A DNA stretch of 64,000 nt from Acidimicrobiales bacterium (lineage in GTDB: Bacteria > Actinomycetota > Acidimicrobiia > Acidimicrobiales > Aldehydirespiratoraceae), in contig JAWKIR010000002.1 in assembly GCA_041394245.1 (NCBI GenBank), positions 434,001-498,000 on the forward strand, in the 5' to 3' direction. Position numbers and translations under genes: made by a program. Numbering within the stretch: position 1 is the first letter of the stretch; every line of letters begins with the position of its first letter. The notes under the pieces were generated by a model. The model made no database searches and was not told the DNA's origin. It saw only the letters and a list, made by a program, of their open reading frames with translations. Positions 1 to 12,394 of this stretch are shown here, piece by piece.

Positions 1-1045
<1,045 letters not shown>

Positions 1046-1052
1046 TTCCCTT

Positions 1053-1101
1053 GATCTCTGACCGCCGAGTCGCGCAATGCGCGACTCGGCGGTCAGAGAT
1101 C
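1053..1101. repeat. Perfect 24-bp inverted repeat after ahcY
   Basis: The arms 1053-1076 and 1078-1101 are exact reverse complements with a single A at the centre (1077). The structure begins 7 bases after the ahcY stop and ends 14 bases before the next start codon. It could act as a transcription terminator for ahcY, although no T-run follows. It could also be a mobile palindromic repeat, or a hairpin affecting initiation of the downstream LLM gene. The structure is seen directly; the role is inferred. Confidence 0.8.
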
Positions 1102-1115
1102 GTAGGTTTCGGGGT

Positions 1116-1997
1116 ATGACTGCATGTGACAGGGGAGTGTGGCTGGCGCCCGAGGGGCTGACCGGCGAGCAGATCCGGGCCCTCGGCCCCCGACTCGAGG
1201 GGCTCGGCTACTCGACCCTGTGGGTCGGCGAGACGTTCGGGCGTGATCCGTTCGCCCAGCTCGCCGCCATCGGCGCGGCGACGTCGACCCTCGGCCTGGC
1301 GACGGGGATCGCCAACATCTACAACCGGCATCCCGGTGTGATGCTGCAAGGCGCCAACACCGTGGCGGAGCAGACCGGTGGACGAATGACACTCGGTCTC
1401 GGCGTGTCGAGCCCCGCGATCGTCAACAAGGTCCGCGGCATCGAGTACGACAAGCCGCTCTCGTTCCTGCGCACCTACCTCGATGCGATGGACGAGGCGC
1501 TCTACACGTCGGTGCCTCCGGCCGACCCGGTGCCGCGTGTGCTGGCGGCCCTCGGCCCGAAGATGCTCGAGCTGGCAGCGACGCGTACGGCCGGTGCCCA
1601 CCCGTACAACACCACCCCCGACCACACCGCGATGGCGCGCGAGGTGATGGGGCCTGACGCCGGACTCTTCGTCGAGCAGAAGGTGATGCTCACCGACGAC
1701 GCCGGACTGGCCCGCACGACCGGGGCCAAGGTGCTGAAGTTCTACTCGCGGGCGCCCGGCTACCGGAATGCGTGGTTGGCGATGGGATTCTCCGAGGAGG
1801 ACATCGACGGCCTCAGCGAGAAGCTGGTCGACGGCCTCATCGCATGGGGCGATGTCGACCGGATCGAGGCCCGACTGGCCGAACACGCCGACGCCGGCGC
1901 GACCCACGTCTGCATTCATCCGTTGCACCCCGAACAGGGGCAGGGGGCCGTCGACGACGATGTGCTCGCCGCCCTCGCTCCGGGAGCCGCGTCGTGA
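1116..1997 (+). CDS. LLM-class F420-dependent oxidoreductase
   Basis: A 293-residue luciferase-like monooxygenase-fold protein, typical of F420-dependent oxidoreductases in Actinomycetota. Visible features are the N-terminal GVWLAPEGL strand, the GYSTLWVGE segment, the TSTLGLATGIANIYNRHP region, the GGRMTLGLGVSSP loop and the C-terminal GATHVCIHPL. The substrate cannot be deduced. ATG 1116 is chosen because an earlier in-frame ATG (1077) lies inside the inverted repeat. It is the first gene of a run of closely spaced or overlapping plus-strand genes: its stop overlaps the GTG of the crotonase gene, suggesting translational coupling. FMN- rather than F420-dependence is possible. Confidence 0.85.
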   Translation: MTACDRGVWLAPEGLTGEQIRALGPRLEGLGYSTLWVGETFGRDPFAQLAAIGAATSTLGLATGIANIYNRHPGVMLQGANTVAEQTGGRMTLGLGVSSPAIVNKVRGIEYDKPLSFLRTYLDAMDEALYTSVPPADPVPRVLAALGPKMLELAATRTAGAHPYNTTPDHTAMAREVMGPDAGLFVEQKVMLTDDAGLARTTGAKVLKFYSRAPGYRNAWLAMGFSEEDIDGLSEKLVDGLIAWGDVDRIEARLAEHADAGATHVCIHPLHPEQGQGAVDDDVLAALAPGAAS

Positions 1998-2827
1998 GCG
2001 AGCGGGTGACGATCGACGTCGTTGCCGGCGTGGCCGATGTGCGGATGGACCGCGGCGACAAGATGAACGCGATGGACGGAAAGATGTTCGCCGCCCTCGT
2101 GGAGGCCGCCGACGAGCTCGCCACGGACACTGCGGTGCGCGCCGTGGTCTTGTCGGGCAACGGACCGTCATTCTGCGCCGGACTCGACTTCTCCGGCTTC
2201 CAGGCGATGGCCGGCGGCAGTGACGACGGTGGCGAAGAAGGGGCAACGAGCACCGGCTCGATCGGTCGGCTCGAGACCGGCCGCGCCCATGTCACGCATC
2301 TCGCTCAGCAGGCCGTCTGGGGCTGGCACGAGCTACCGGTGCCGGTGATCGCGGCCGTCCATGGGGTCGCGTTCGGCGCCGGCTGCCAGCTCGCGGTGGG
2401 GGCCGACATCCGCTTAGTCTCCCCGGACGTGCGGATGTCGGTGCTCGAGATCCGGTGGGGCCTGAGCCCCGACATGACCATCACGTCGCTGCTGCCGGCG
2501 CTCATCGGCGCCGATCGGGCCAAGGAGCTGATCTGGACCGGTCGAGAGGTCAACGGCCCCGAGGCGGTCGAGATCGGGCTCGCCACGCACGTCGCCGACG
2601 ATCCCCACGCGGCGGCGATGGAGCTGGCCGCCACCCTCGCGTCGAAGAGTCCGGACGCCGTGCGGGCCGGAAAGCGCCTGGTCAACCGGGCTGTCGGCCT
2701 CGACCTGAACGCCCAGTTCCAGGCCGAACGCGACGAGATCGGCGCGCTGATCGGCTCGCCCAACCAGGTCGAGTCCGTGCAGGCATTCTTCGAGAAGCGT
2801 CCCCCCGTCTACATCGACCCCGACTGA
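1994..2827 (+). CDS. Enoyl-CoA hydratase/isomerase (crotonase) family protein
   Basis: A 277-residue crotonase-fold enzyme acting on a CoA thioester. The oxyanion-hole segments are CAGLDFSGF and HGVAFGAGCQLAVGADIR. In EIRWGLSPD a Glu and an Asp are spaced by eight residues, the spacing of the catalytic acids of delta3,5-delta2,4-dienoyl-CoA isomerases, so an isomerase of unsaturated acyl-CoA is possible instead of a simple hydratase. GTG 1994 overlaps the preceding stop by four bases (GTGA) and gives the expected length. A Gly/Ser/Asp/Glu-rich insert near residues 70-85 is unusual but common in some actinobacterial paralogues. The family is certain; the substrate is unknown. Confidence 0.9.
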   Translation: MSERVTIDVVAGVADVRMDRGDKMNAMDGKMFAALVEAADELATDTAVRAVVLSGNGPSFCAGLDFSGFQAMAGGSDDGGEEGATSTGSIGRLETGRAHVTHLAQQAVWGWHELPVPVIAAVHGVAFGAGCQLAVGADIRLVSPDVRMSVLEIRWGLSPDMTITSLLPALIGADRAKELIWTGREVNGPEAVEIGLATHVADDPHAAAMELAATLASKSPDAVRAGKRLVNRAVGLDLNAQFQAERDEIGALIGSPNQVESVQAFFEKRPPVYIDPD

Positions 2828-2952
2828 GCCGACATCACCCTCGGTCGCAGGGAGCGCGCCGGGTCCGGTCGATGCGGTGGTCGCCTTCGGGGTGGGCCAC
2901 TGTCGGACTCTATGATGCGGGCGTTGTCGACCGCACGACCAGGGGGCCGAGA

Positions 2953-3849
2953 GTGGACGAGATTGCAGGGAAGGTCGCCGTCGTCACCGGCGGCGCCAGC
3001 GGCATCGGCCGGGCGACGGCGATCGCGCTGGCGACCGAGGGCGCCCGGGTGGTGGTCGCCGACATCGAGCAGCCACCGCTCGACGAGGTGGTCGCCCAGA
3101 TCGAGGCTGCCGGCGGTGAGGCGATCGGCGTGATCTGTGATGTCTCGTCATGGGATTCGGTCGAGTCGCTCCGGAACCGCTGTGCCGAGGCGTTCGGTCC
3201 GGCCGACATCGTCATGAACAACGCCGGAGTCGCGGGCGGGGGACCGATCTCGATGATCGAACTGTCGGCGTGGGAGTGGACACTCGGTGTCAACCTCTGG
3301 GGAGTGATCTACGGCGTGAAGGCCTTCCTCCCGGCGATGCTCGAACGGGGGAGCGGACACATCGTCAACACGGCGTCGATCGCCGGACATCTCACCTCGA
3401 CGGGGATGGGCGCCTACAACACCTCGAAACACGCGGTCTCCGGTTTCACCGAGACGCTGCAACAGGAGATGCTCGAGGGAAACACCGGCGTGGGGGTCAC
3501 CTGTCTCTGCCCGGGGTTCGTCGCGACCAACATCGTCTCGAGCGAACGGAACCGTCCGGAGCGATTCCGCGAGGGCGGGCCCGACCTCGAGACCGATGAG
3601 GGGGCCGGGAGCGGTGCGCTGGGCGATTCGGCGTCCGCGATCGCCGACGCCTATGCGGCCCAGATGGCCCCCGAGGTCGTCGCTGCCCAGGTTCTGCACG
3701 CGATCAGGGACAACCAGTTCTGGTTGTTCACCGACGCGCTGGCCGACGATCTCATCCGGGCGCGTCACGCCGACATCGAGACGCGCTCGACACCGGGCCA
3801 CCGGTCGCACCTCATCGAGTTGATGTTCGCTCCCGGGGCCGAGTCGTGA
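2953..3849 (+). CDS. Short-chain dehydrogenase/reductase
   Basis: A 298-residue classical SDR oxidoreductase. It has the cofactor motif TGGASGIGRAT near residues 12-22, an acidic residue after beta-2 (VVVADIEQ) suggesting NAD(H) preference, the NNAG motif, a catalytic Ser in NTASIAG and the YNTSK catalytic Tyr/Lys. GTG 2953 starts the Rossmann strand in the usual place and has a G-rich stretch upstream. The C-terminal 90 residues extend beyond the SDR core. The stop overlaps the start of the next gene by four bases, so the two are probably co-translated. The substrate is unknown. Confidence 0.9.
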   Translation: MDEIAGKVAVVTGGASGIGRATAIALATEGARVVVADIEQPPLDEVVAQIEAAGGEAIGVICDVSSWDSVESLRNRCAEAFGPADIVMNNAGVAGGGPISMIELSAWEWTLGVNLWGVIYGVKAFLPAMLERGSGHIVNTASIAGHLTSTGMGAYNTSKHAVSGFTETLQQEMLEGNTGVGVTCLCPGFVATNIVSSERNRPERFREGGPDLETDEGAGSGALGDSASAIADAYAAQMAPEVVAAQVLHAIRDNQFWLFTDALADDLIRARHADIETRSTPGHRSHLIELMFAPGAES

Positions 3850-4859
3850 AGGTCCTGGTCACCGGGGCCACGGGTTTCGTCGGAAGTCATGTCGTCCGGC
3901 GGCTCCTCGCCGACGGGCACGAGATCCGGGCACTGGCCCGCACGCCGAGCAAGGTCAGGCCGCTCATGTTCCAGATGGGCGTCGACACCGATGACATCGA
4001 GGTCGTCGCGGGCGACATCACCGACCGGGCCTCGGTTCGGGCCGCGGTCGACGGGTGCGATGCCGTGGTCCACACGGCGGCGGTGGTTGCGACGAGTCCT
4101 GCCGCCGAGGCGGAGATGGAGCGGGTCAATCTGGTCGGCGCCACCAATGTGCTGGGCGAAGCCGTCGACGCCGGTTGTGACCCGATCGTGCACGTGTCGT
4201 CGGTCGCCGCGCTGTTCCCGTTCGAGACCGACGTGGTGACCGCGGATCATCCGGTCAGGGGTCTCGGCGCCTACGGGCGGACGAAGGCGGCATGCGAGCG
4301 CTTGGCCCGTAGCTACCAGGACGACGGCCTCCCCGTCGTCACCATCTATCCGTCCGGGATCATGGGGCCCGACGACTGGAACGAGTCGATCAATCTGGCG
4401 TCGTACAAGGTGTGGCTCGAGAAGGGGCTCCCGAAGTCCAAGGGCTTCAGCGGGAGCTATGTCGACGTGCGGGATCTCGCCGAGATCATGGCCGCATCGA
4501 TGCATCCCGGTCGTGGTCCGCATCGGCTGCTGGCCATGGGTACCTATCTGAGTTCCGACGATCTCGAGGGCGTCATCGCCGAGGTGCTCGGGTCGGCCAA
4601 GAGCTTCCCGCTGCCGCGCCCGATCTTCTGGGTTTGGGGAAAGCTGGGCGACGTCGCGAAGCGGATCGGCATCGATCTGGTCGTCACGAGCGAGGGCTAC
4701 GACTACATGTTCAACTCGCGACCTGGCGACGACTCGGCCACGACCGAGGTGACGGGAGTGGAGTTCCGCCCGATCGCCGACACCTTCCGCGAGACATTCG
4801 TCTGGATGTACGAGGCCGGCCACATCGACGCGAAACACCTGGGCAACCTGCTCGGTTGA
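3846..4859 (+). CDS. NAD-dependent epimerase/dehydratase family protein
   Basis: A 337-residue extended-SDR protein of the dihydroflavonol-4-reductase/3-beta-HSD-like group. The N-terminal VTGATGFVGSHVVRRLL binds the nucleotide. DAVVHTAA, HVSSVAAL and the catalytic YGRTK follow the extended-SDR order, then the YPSGIMGPDDW substrate-loop region. It starts at GTG 3846, overlapping the previous stop. With the preceding LLM, crotonase and SDR genes it forms an operon-like group consistent with oxidation or reduction of a lipid or steroid-like CoA substrate; that pathway is only an inference. Confidence 0.88.
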   Translation: MKVLVTGATGFVGSHVVRRLLADGHEIRALARTPSKVRPLMFQMGVDTDDIEVVAGDITDRASVRAAVDGCDAVVHTAAVVATSPAAEAEMERVNLVGATNVLGEAVDAGCDPIVHVSSVAALFPFETDVVTADHPVRGLGAYGRTKAACERLARSYQDDGLPVVTIYPSGIMGPDDWNESINLASYKVWLEKGLPKSKGFSGSYVDVRDLAEIMAASMHPGRGPHRLLAMGTYLSSDDLEGVIAEVLGSAKSFPLPRPIFWVWGKLGDVAKRIGIDLVVTSEGYDYMFNSRPGDDSATTEVTGVEFRPIADTFRETFVWMYEAGHIDAKHLGNLLG

Positions 4860-4908
4860 GGTGGTCCACGCGGCGCCCGGTGTCACACCGGCGTCGTAGC
4901 TTGCGGAC

Positions 4909-5481
4909 ATGGACGACCACGCAGTGCTCGATCTCGGTGCCGGACTCGCTGTTGTCGCGGTCTGGGCCCACAGCGGTGCGGCCGCCGATCTCGTGAGAGA
5001 GCTCAAGTACGGTCGCGCCACCACGGTGGTGACCGAGTTGGCGGAGGCGATGGTGGCGGTCGCTCCCTCGGCCGACCTCGTGAGTTGGGTGCCGGCGTCG
5101 CCGGCCCGTCGCCGACAGCGCGGCTTCGACCAGGGCGAGTTGTTGGCCCGCGCCGTCGCCCGGCGTCTCGGCATGCCGGTCCGCAGGGCGTTGCGACGTG
5201 TCGACGACGAGCCGCAGACATCGCGCGGGCGCGAGGGGCGCTTGCTCGGCCCCCGGTTCGGAGCTGCCGGCCGACGCATGCGGTTCGGTCCGACCGTGCT
5301 GTTGATCGACGACGTGGTGACCACCGGTTCCACCTTGCGGGCCGCGGCCGCGGTCCTGCGCGATCACGGCGCCGGTCAGGTGCGGGGATTGGCCGCCACC
5401 CATGCCGTCGCGTCGCCGGTGTCTGCGGATGCACCCGCTGCCGTCTACCATCTGGCCACAACCAGACCAACCGGAGGTTAA
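4909..5481 (+). CDS. ComF family phosphoribosyltransferase-like protein
   Basis: A 190-residue type I phosphoribosyltransferase-fold protein of the ComFC/GntX family. The family core LKYGR, VPASPARRRQRGFDQGELLA and the PRPP-binding loop VLLIDDVVTTGSTL are all present. The N-terminal four-Cys zinc ribbon of full-length ComFC is absent, so this is the short form. Members are linked to competence in some bacteria, but in actinobacteria the function is undefined. It lies just before hpf, a neighbourhood recurrent in many bacteria (comFC-hpf-secA). Confidence 0.85.
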   Translation: MDDHAVLDLGAGLAVVAVWAHSGAAADLVRELKYGRATTVVTELAEAMVAVAPSADLVSWVPASPARRRQRGFDQGELLARAVARRLGMPVRRALRRVDDEPQTSRGREGRLLGPRFGAAGRRMRFGPTVLLIDDVVTTGSTLRAAAAVLRDHGAGQVRGLAATHAVASPVSADAPAAVYHLATTRPTGG

Positions 5482-5483
5482 GA

Positions 5484-6065
5484 ATGGATGTCTCCATCAG
5501 TGCGCGGCATGTGACCATCACGCCGAGACTGGAGGAGGTGATCCAGGAGAAGATCGGCGAACTCGATCGGTACCTGGTGGATCTCGAGTCTGCTCAGGTC
5601 CACTTCGACGAGGCCCGCAATCCTCGCATCTCCGACAAGTTGTTCTGCGAGATCCATCTGAAGGGCGGTGGGCACCATCTCCGCACCAAGGTCGATGCGC
5701 CCGACCCCTTCACCGCGATCGACCTCGCCGAAGCGAAACTCGAGCGTCAGATCCGCAAGCTGCGGACCAAGATCCAGCGACGCCAACACGGCACCGGCGA
5801 GTCGTTGCGTGCGGCTGCCGACGATGCGGCTGCCGTGGCGGTGGCGGTTGCCGAACCGGAGCAGCCGGACGACGACGACGTGATGCCCTCGATCGTGCGG
5901 ACGAAGCGCTTCCATCTGGCTCCGCTCGATCCGATCGAGGCCGTCGAGAAGATGGAGGAGCTCGGTCACGGGTTCTTCTTCTTCATCAATCGTGAGACCA
6001 GTCGCAGCGCGGTGGTCTACATGCGCGACGATGGCGATGTCGGGCTGATCGACGAAGCCGACTGA
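5484..6065 (+). CDS. hpf: Ribosome hibernation promoting factor, long form
   Basis: A 193-residue ribosome-associated factor. Residues 1-100 form the S30AE domain (starting MDVSISARHVTITPRL, with the basic KLERQIRKLRTKIQRRQ segment). After an Ala/Val/Glu linker comes the C-terminal dimerisation domain from about residue 134 (SIVRTKRFHLAPLDPIEAVEKMEELGH to the VYMRDDGDVGLI end). Long-form HPF pairs 70S ribosomes into inactive 100S dimers in stationary phase. The start at ATG 5484 is supported by a GGAGG at 5473-5477. It sits in the usual place upstream of secA, with a response-regulator gene between. Confidence 0.95.
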   Translation: MDVSISARHVTITPRLEEVIQEKIGELDRYLVDLESAQVHFDEARNPRISDKLFCEIHLKGGGHHLRTKVDAPDPFTAIDLAEAKLERQIRKLRTKIQRRQHGTGESLRAAADDAAAVAVAVAEPEQPDDDDVMPSIVRTKRFHLAPLDPIEAVEKMEELGHGFFFFINRETSRSAVVYMRDDGDVGLIDEAD

Positions 6066-6117
6066 CCCGCCGATCGGGCCCCTTCAGACCCGGCGCCCCG
6101 CAGCCGACAGGAAGGGC

Positions 6118-6801
6118 ATGCCCGGTCGGCCCGATGATCTCCGTGTCCTCGTGGTCGATGACCATGCGCTCTTTCGTCGCGGCTTGGTGATGGAACTCGA
6201 CGCCGCCCCGGACCTCGAGGTGATCGCCGAGGCCTCCGACGGGATCGAAGCCGTCGACGCCGCTGTGTCGTTGGCTCCCGATGTGGTCCTGATGGACGTG
6301 CGCATGCCGGGGATGGACGGGATCGAGGCGACCCGTCGGATCGTCGAGGCGGCACCGTCGACCCGGGTGCTGATGCTGAGCGTTTCCGACGAGACCGACG
6401 ATCTGCTGGAGGCCGTCAAGGCCGGCGCCGCCGGCTATCTGCTCAAGGAGACGTCGATCACCGACATTGCCGCGTCGGCCCGTCAGGTGGCGCGGGGCCA
6501 CAGCTTCGTGTCGCCGTCGTTGGCGGGTCGCCTCCTCGAGGAGTTCGCCGTGCTCGCCCGCAGGGTCGACGCCGCACCCTACGAGTCCGCCGGTCCTGCC
6601 CACGGGGTGCTCACCTCGCGAGAGGTCGCCGTGCTCGAAGCGATGGCCGACGGAGCGGACAACGACGCGATCGCCGAGGCCACCGGGTTGACGAACCATG
6701 CGGTGCGCAACCATGTCCGCAACATCCTCGAGAAGCTGCACCTGGCCTCGCGGACCGAAGCGGTCCTCTACGCAGTTCGGAGTCGGCTGATCGACCCCTG
6801 A
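6118..6801 (+). CDS. Response regulator, NarL/LuxR type
   Basis: A 227-residue two-component regulator. The receiver domain (residues 8-125) has the acidic pair D14-D15, phospho-acceptor D60 in LMDVRMPGMDG, and the conserved Lys in LLKE. The C-terminal LuxR-type HTH (about residues 160-225) reads LTSREVAVLEAMADGADNDA then VRNHVRNILEKL. No sensor kinase is adjacent, so it is an orphan. Its place between hpf and secA hints at coupling with growth or stress control, but no target can be named. Confidence 0.93.
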   Translation: MPGRPDDLRVLVVDDHALFRRGLVMELDAAPDLEVIAEASDGIEAVDAAVSLAPDVVLMDVRMPGMDGIEATRRIVEAAPSTRVLMLSVSDETDDLLEAVKAGAAGYLLKETSITDIAASARQVARGHSFVSPSLAGRLLEEFAVLARRVDAAPYESAGPAHGVLTSREVAVLEAMADGADNDAIAEATGLTNHAVRNHVRNILEKLHLASRTEAVLYAVRSRLIDP

Positions 6802-6834
6802 TGCCCGCGGCGGGTGGGTAGAGTTGCGCAAGTC

Positions 6835-9552
<2,718 letters not shown>

Positions 9553-9607
9553 CTTCGACCATCAGGTTCCGTGCCGGGGTCGTTCCCGTCCGAACCGACG
9601 ACACATC

Positions 9608-10720
9608 ATGCAGGACTTCACCGAACAACTCGCCGCGATCCGTACCCGCCTCGTCGAGGCCTCCGGCTACCTTCGCGTTGCCGAACTCGAGCAACGCCAA
9701 CCCCAGCTCGAAGCGGAGGCGTCGCGGCCCGACCTCTGGGACGACCAGGAGAGGGCGCGCGCCGTCACATCGGAGCTCGCGTCGGTCAACGAGGACCTCG
9801 ACCTCTATCACCGACTGTCCGGGGAGCTCGACGACGTCGAGACGTTGCACGAGATGGCCCGTGAGGAGGATGACGCGTCCCTCGAGGGCGAGATCGCCGA
9901 GGCGGCCGCCGCGTTGGAGACACAACTCGACGGGCTCGAGATGCGCTCGCTGTTCACCGGTGAGTTCGACGAGCGCGACGCCGTGTGCCAGATCAAGTCG
10001 GGTGAGGGCGGCACCGATGCGCAGGACTGGGCCGAGATGCTCATGCGGATGTACAACCGCTGGGCCGATCGTCGCGGGTTCGACGTCGAGATCACTGCGG
10101 TGTCCGAGGGCACCGAGGCCGGCCTCAACAATGTCGAGTTCATCCTGAAGGGACGCCACGCCTACGGCCTCATGCAGGCCGAACACGGCGTGCATCGCCT
10201 GGTGCGGATCTCGCCGTTCAACAACGAAGGGAAGCGGCAGACGGCATTCGCCGCGGTGCAGGTTGCGCCGTTCTTCGAGGAGGTCTCCTCCGAGATCGAG
10301 ATCGACGAGAAGGAGCTGCGCATCGACACCTACCGCTCCTCGGGCGCCGGCGGTCAGCACGTCAACGTGACCGACTCGGCGGTGCGCATCACCCACCTGC
10401 CCACGGGCCTGGTCACCAGCTGCCAGAACGAGCGCAGCCAGCACCAGAACAAGGACCGCGCCATGCAGATGATGGCGTCGAAGCTCCTCGATCTCGAGCG
10501 CAAGAAGCGCGACGACGAGATCGCCGGCATCACCGGTGAGCAGCAGAACGTGGGCTTCGGCAGCCAGATCCGCAGCTATGTGATGCAGCCGTACCAGATG
10601 GTCAAGGACCTGCGGACCGAGCACGAGACGGCCCAGGTCGATGTGGTCCTCGGCGGTGACGTCGAACCGTTCATGGAGGCGTGGCTGCGATGGACCCGCG
10701 CCAGGGCCGAGTCGCAGTAG
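9608..10720 (+). CDS. prfB: Peptide chain release factor 2
   Basis: A 370-residue class I release factor recognising UGA/UAA. The codon-reading SPF tripeptide is in VRISPFNNEGKR, and the peptidyl-transferase GGQ is at residues 248-250 (SSGAGGQHVNVTDSAVRI). The N-terminal coiled-coil domain is complete. The frame is continuous: at the point where many bacteria have the programmed CTT-TGA-C shift, the sequence reads CTT-CGC, so autoregulatory frameshifting is absent. It is followed by ftsE and ftsX, a common actinobacterial order. Confidence 0.97.
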   Translation: MQDFTEQLAAIRTRLVEASGYLRVAELEQRQPQLEAEASRPDLWDDQERARAVTSELASVNEDLDLYHRLSGELDDVETLHEMAREEDDASLEGEIAEAAAALETQLDGLEMRSLFTGEFDERDAVCQIKSGEGGTDAQDWAEMLMRMYNRWADRRGFDVEITAVSEGTEAGLNNVEFILKGRHAYGLMQAEHGVHRLVRISPFNNEGKRQTAFAAVQVAPFFEEVSSEIEIDEKELRIDTYRSSGAGGQHVNVTDSAVRITHLPTGLVTSCQNERSQHQNKDRAMQMMASKLLDLERKKRDDEIAGITGEQQNVGFGSQIRSYVMQPYQMVKDLRTEHETAQVDVVLGGDVEPFMEAWLRWTRARAESQ

Positions 10721-10805
10721 TGACGAGGAGCGAGGTGCCACAGTTTCGACGCCCGTCGCTGATAGCTTCTGGCGTTCGGGCGACCCACTTCTCCCCAGGA
10801 TCGGC

Positions 10806-11483
10806 ATGATCAAACTCGAGAACGTGACCAAGGTCTACAAGGGCGACGTCGTCGCCGTTCGTGATGCCACGGTCGACATCGCAAAGGGCGAGTTCGTCTT
10901 CCTCGTGGGCCAGTCGGGCTCGGGCAAGTCGACCTTCATCCGTCTCCTCAACCGCGAGGAGACGCCCGAGCACGGCACCATCTTCGTGGCGGGCAAGGAC
11001 ATCAGCAGCCTCGGCTCCTGGAAGGTTCCCTACCTGCGCCGCAACATCGGCTACATCTTCCAGGACTTCAAGCTCCTGCCCAAGAAGACCGTCGCCGAGA
11101 ACGTCGCGTTCGCACTCGAAGTGATCGGTAAGCCACGGGCCGTGATCCGCAAGCAGGTCCCCGCCATCCTCGAACTGGTCGGTCTGTCGCAGAAGATCGA
11201 CAACTACCCCTCGGAGCTGTCGGGCGGCGAGCAGCAGCGCGTCTCGATCGCGCGCGCCTTCGTCAACCGTCCGCTGATCCTGCTCGCCGACGAGCCCACC
11301 GGCAACCTCGACCCGCAGACCTCGGTGGGCATCATGAAGCTGCTCGACCGGATCAATCGCACGGGCACCACTGTTGTCATGGCCACTCACGACCGCGGCA
11401 TCGTCGACACGATGCGTCGCCGCGTGATCGAACTCGACCGAGGGGTGATCGTGCGCGATCAGGCCCGCGGCGTCTACGAGTAG
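10806..11483 (+). CDS. ftsE: Cell division ATP-binding protein FtsE
   Basis: A 225-residue ABC ATPase that works with FtsX at the divisome to activate peptidoglycan hydrolases. Walker A GQSGSGKST is at residues 35-43, the Q-loop is in IFQDFKLLPKKT, the signature is ELSGGEQQRVSIARAF, Walker B is LLADEPTGNLD, and the switch His is in ATHD. ATG 10806 gives the standard MIKLENVTKVY start. It lies 10 bases before ftsX. Confidence 0.97.
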   Translation: MIKLENVTKVYKGDVVAVRDATVDIAKGEFVFLVGQSGSGKSTFIRLLNREETPEHGTIFVAGKDISSLGSWKVPYLRRNIGYIFQDFKLLPKKTVAENVAFALEVIGKPRAVIRKQVPAILELVGLSQKIDNYPSELSGGEQQRVSIARAFVNRPLILLADEPTGNLDPQTSVGIMKLLDRINRTGTTVVMATHDRGIVDTMRRRVIELDRGVIVRDQARGVYE

Positions 11484-11493
11484 GGGGGCGGTC

Positions 11494-12387
11494 ATGGCCA
11501 TCAGCCCCGTCTACGCACTGCGAGAAACCGGCCAGAACCTGGTTCGCAACTTCATGCTGTCGTTCGCCACGATCATCACCATCGGTGTGTCGCTGTGGCT
11601 GTTCGGTGGCTTCTTCCTCTTCAACTACGCGGTCGACAACGCGACCGCCCGGTGGGAAGGCGGCATCGAGTTCGTGGTCTGGATGGACCCGGACGCGTCG
11701 CCCGAACAGGACGCCAACATCCGCGACAGCCTCGACAATCCGGGAATCGAGAGCTTCACCTATGTCGACCAGGAGGCGACCTACGAGGAGTTCCGCGACC
11801 TGTTCGCCGACGTGCCCGAGATGCTCGACGTGGTCACCCCCGACAAGTTGCCGCCGTCGTATCGCGTGGTGCCGGCCAATCCCGACGCCGATGTCGTGCA
11901 GGAACTCGTCACCCAGTTCGACGGTCGGCCCGGTGTGCGCGATGTCGTCTCGGCCGACAAGACCATCCGTCAGATCCAGCGCACGGCCGACGACGTGAGC
12001 CGCGTCTTCCTGATCGGTTCGATCTTCCTGCTCGTGGCGGCGACGCTGCTGATCCTCACCAATGTCGTGAGCGCGATCCGCAGCCGCGGCGCAGAGATCG
12101 AGATCATGAAGGTGGTCGGGGCGACCAACTGGTTCATCCGCATCCCGTTCATGCTCGAGGGCCTCTCCCAGGCCGTCCTCGGCGCGTTGGGTGCGTGGGT
12201 CGGTCTCTATTTCCTCAACACCCAGGTGATCGAGGGACTCGGCGACGCCGACTCCCTCGAGCTCATGCAGGGTCTGCGGGTGTCCGACAGCGAGTACCTG
12301 TCGACGAGCCTGCTGGTCCTCGCAATCGCCGTGGTGGTCTCGGGTATCGGATCGATGGTCGCCGTCACCCGCTACCTCGACGCCTGA
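11494..12387 (+). CDS. ftsX: Cell division permease-like protein FtsX
   Basis: A 297-residue membrane partner of FtsE. One membrane segment lies near residues 22-48, followed by a large extracellular loop (about 49-165) which in actinobacteria contacts a peptidoglycan hydrolase. Three more segments follow: VFLIGSIFLLVAATLLIL, LSQAVLGALGAWVGLYFL and SLLVLAIAVVVSGIGSMV, ending at the C-terminus RYLDA. This is the four-segment topology of FtsX. In many actinobacteria smpB follows; here an LLM oxidoreductase gene follows and smpB is about 18.5 kb away. Confidence 0.95.
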   Translation: MAISPVYALRETGQNLVRNFMLSFATIITIGVSLWLFGGFFLFNYAVDNATARWEGGIEFVVWMDPDASPEQDANIRDSLDNPGIESFTYVDQEATYEEFRDLFADVPEMLDVVTPDKLPPSYRVVPANPDADVVQELVTQFDGRPGVRDVVSADKTIRQIQRTADDVSRVFLIGSIFLLVAATLLILTNVVSAIRSRGAEIEIMKVVGATNWFIRIPFMLEGLSQAVLGALGAWVGLYFLNTQVIEGLGDADSLELMQGLRVSDSEYLSTSLLVLAIAVVVSGIGSMVAVTRYLDA

Positions 12388-12394
12388 GGCCGCG

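Noticed and set aside
9608..10720. Programmed +1 frameshift in prfB
   Set aside because: The frame is continuous through the whole release factor and no in-frame TGA occurs near the usual site.
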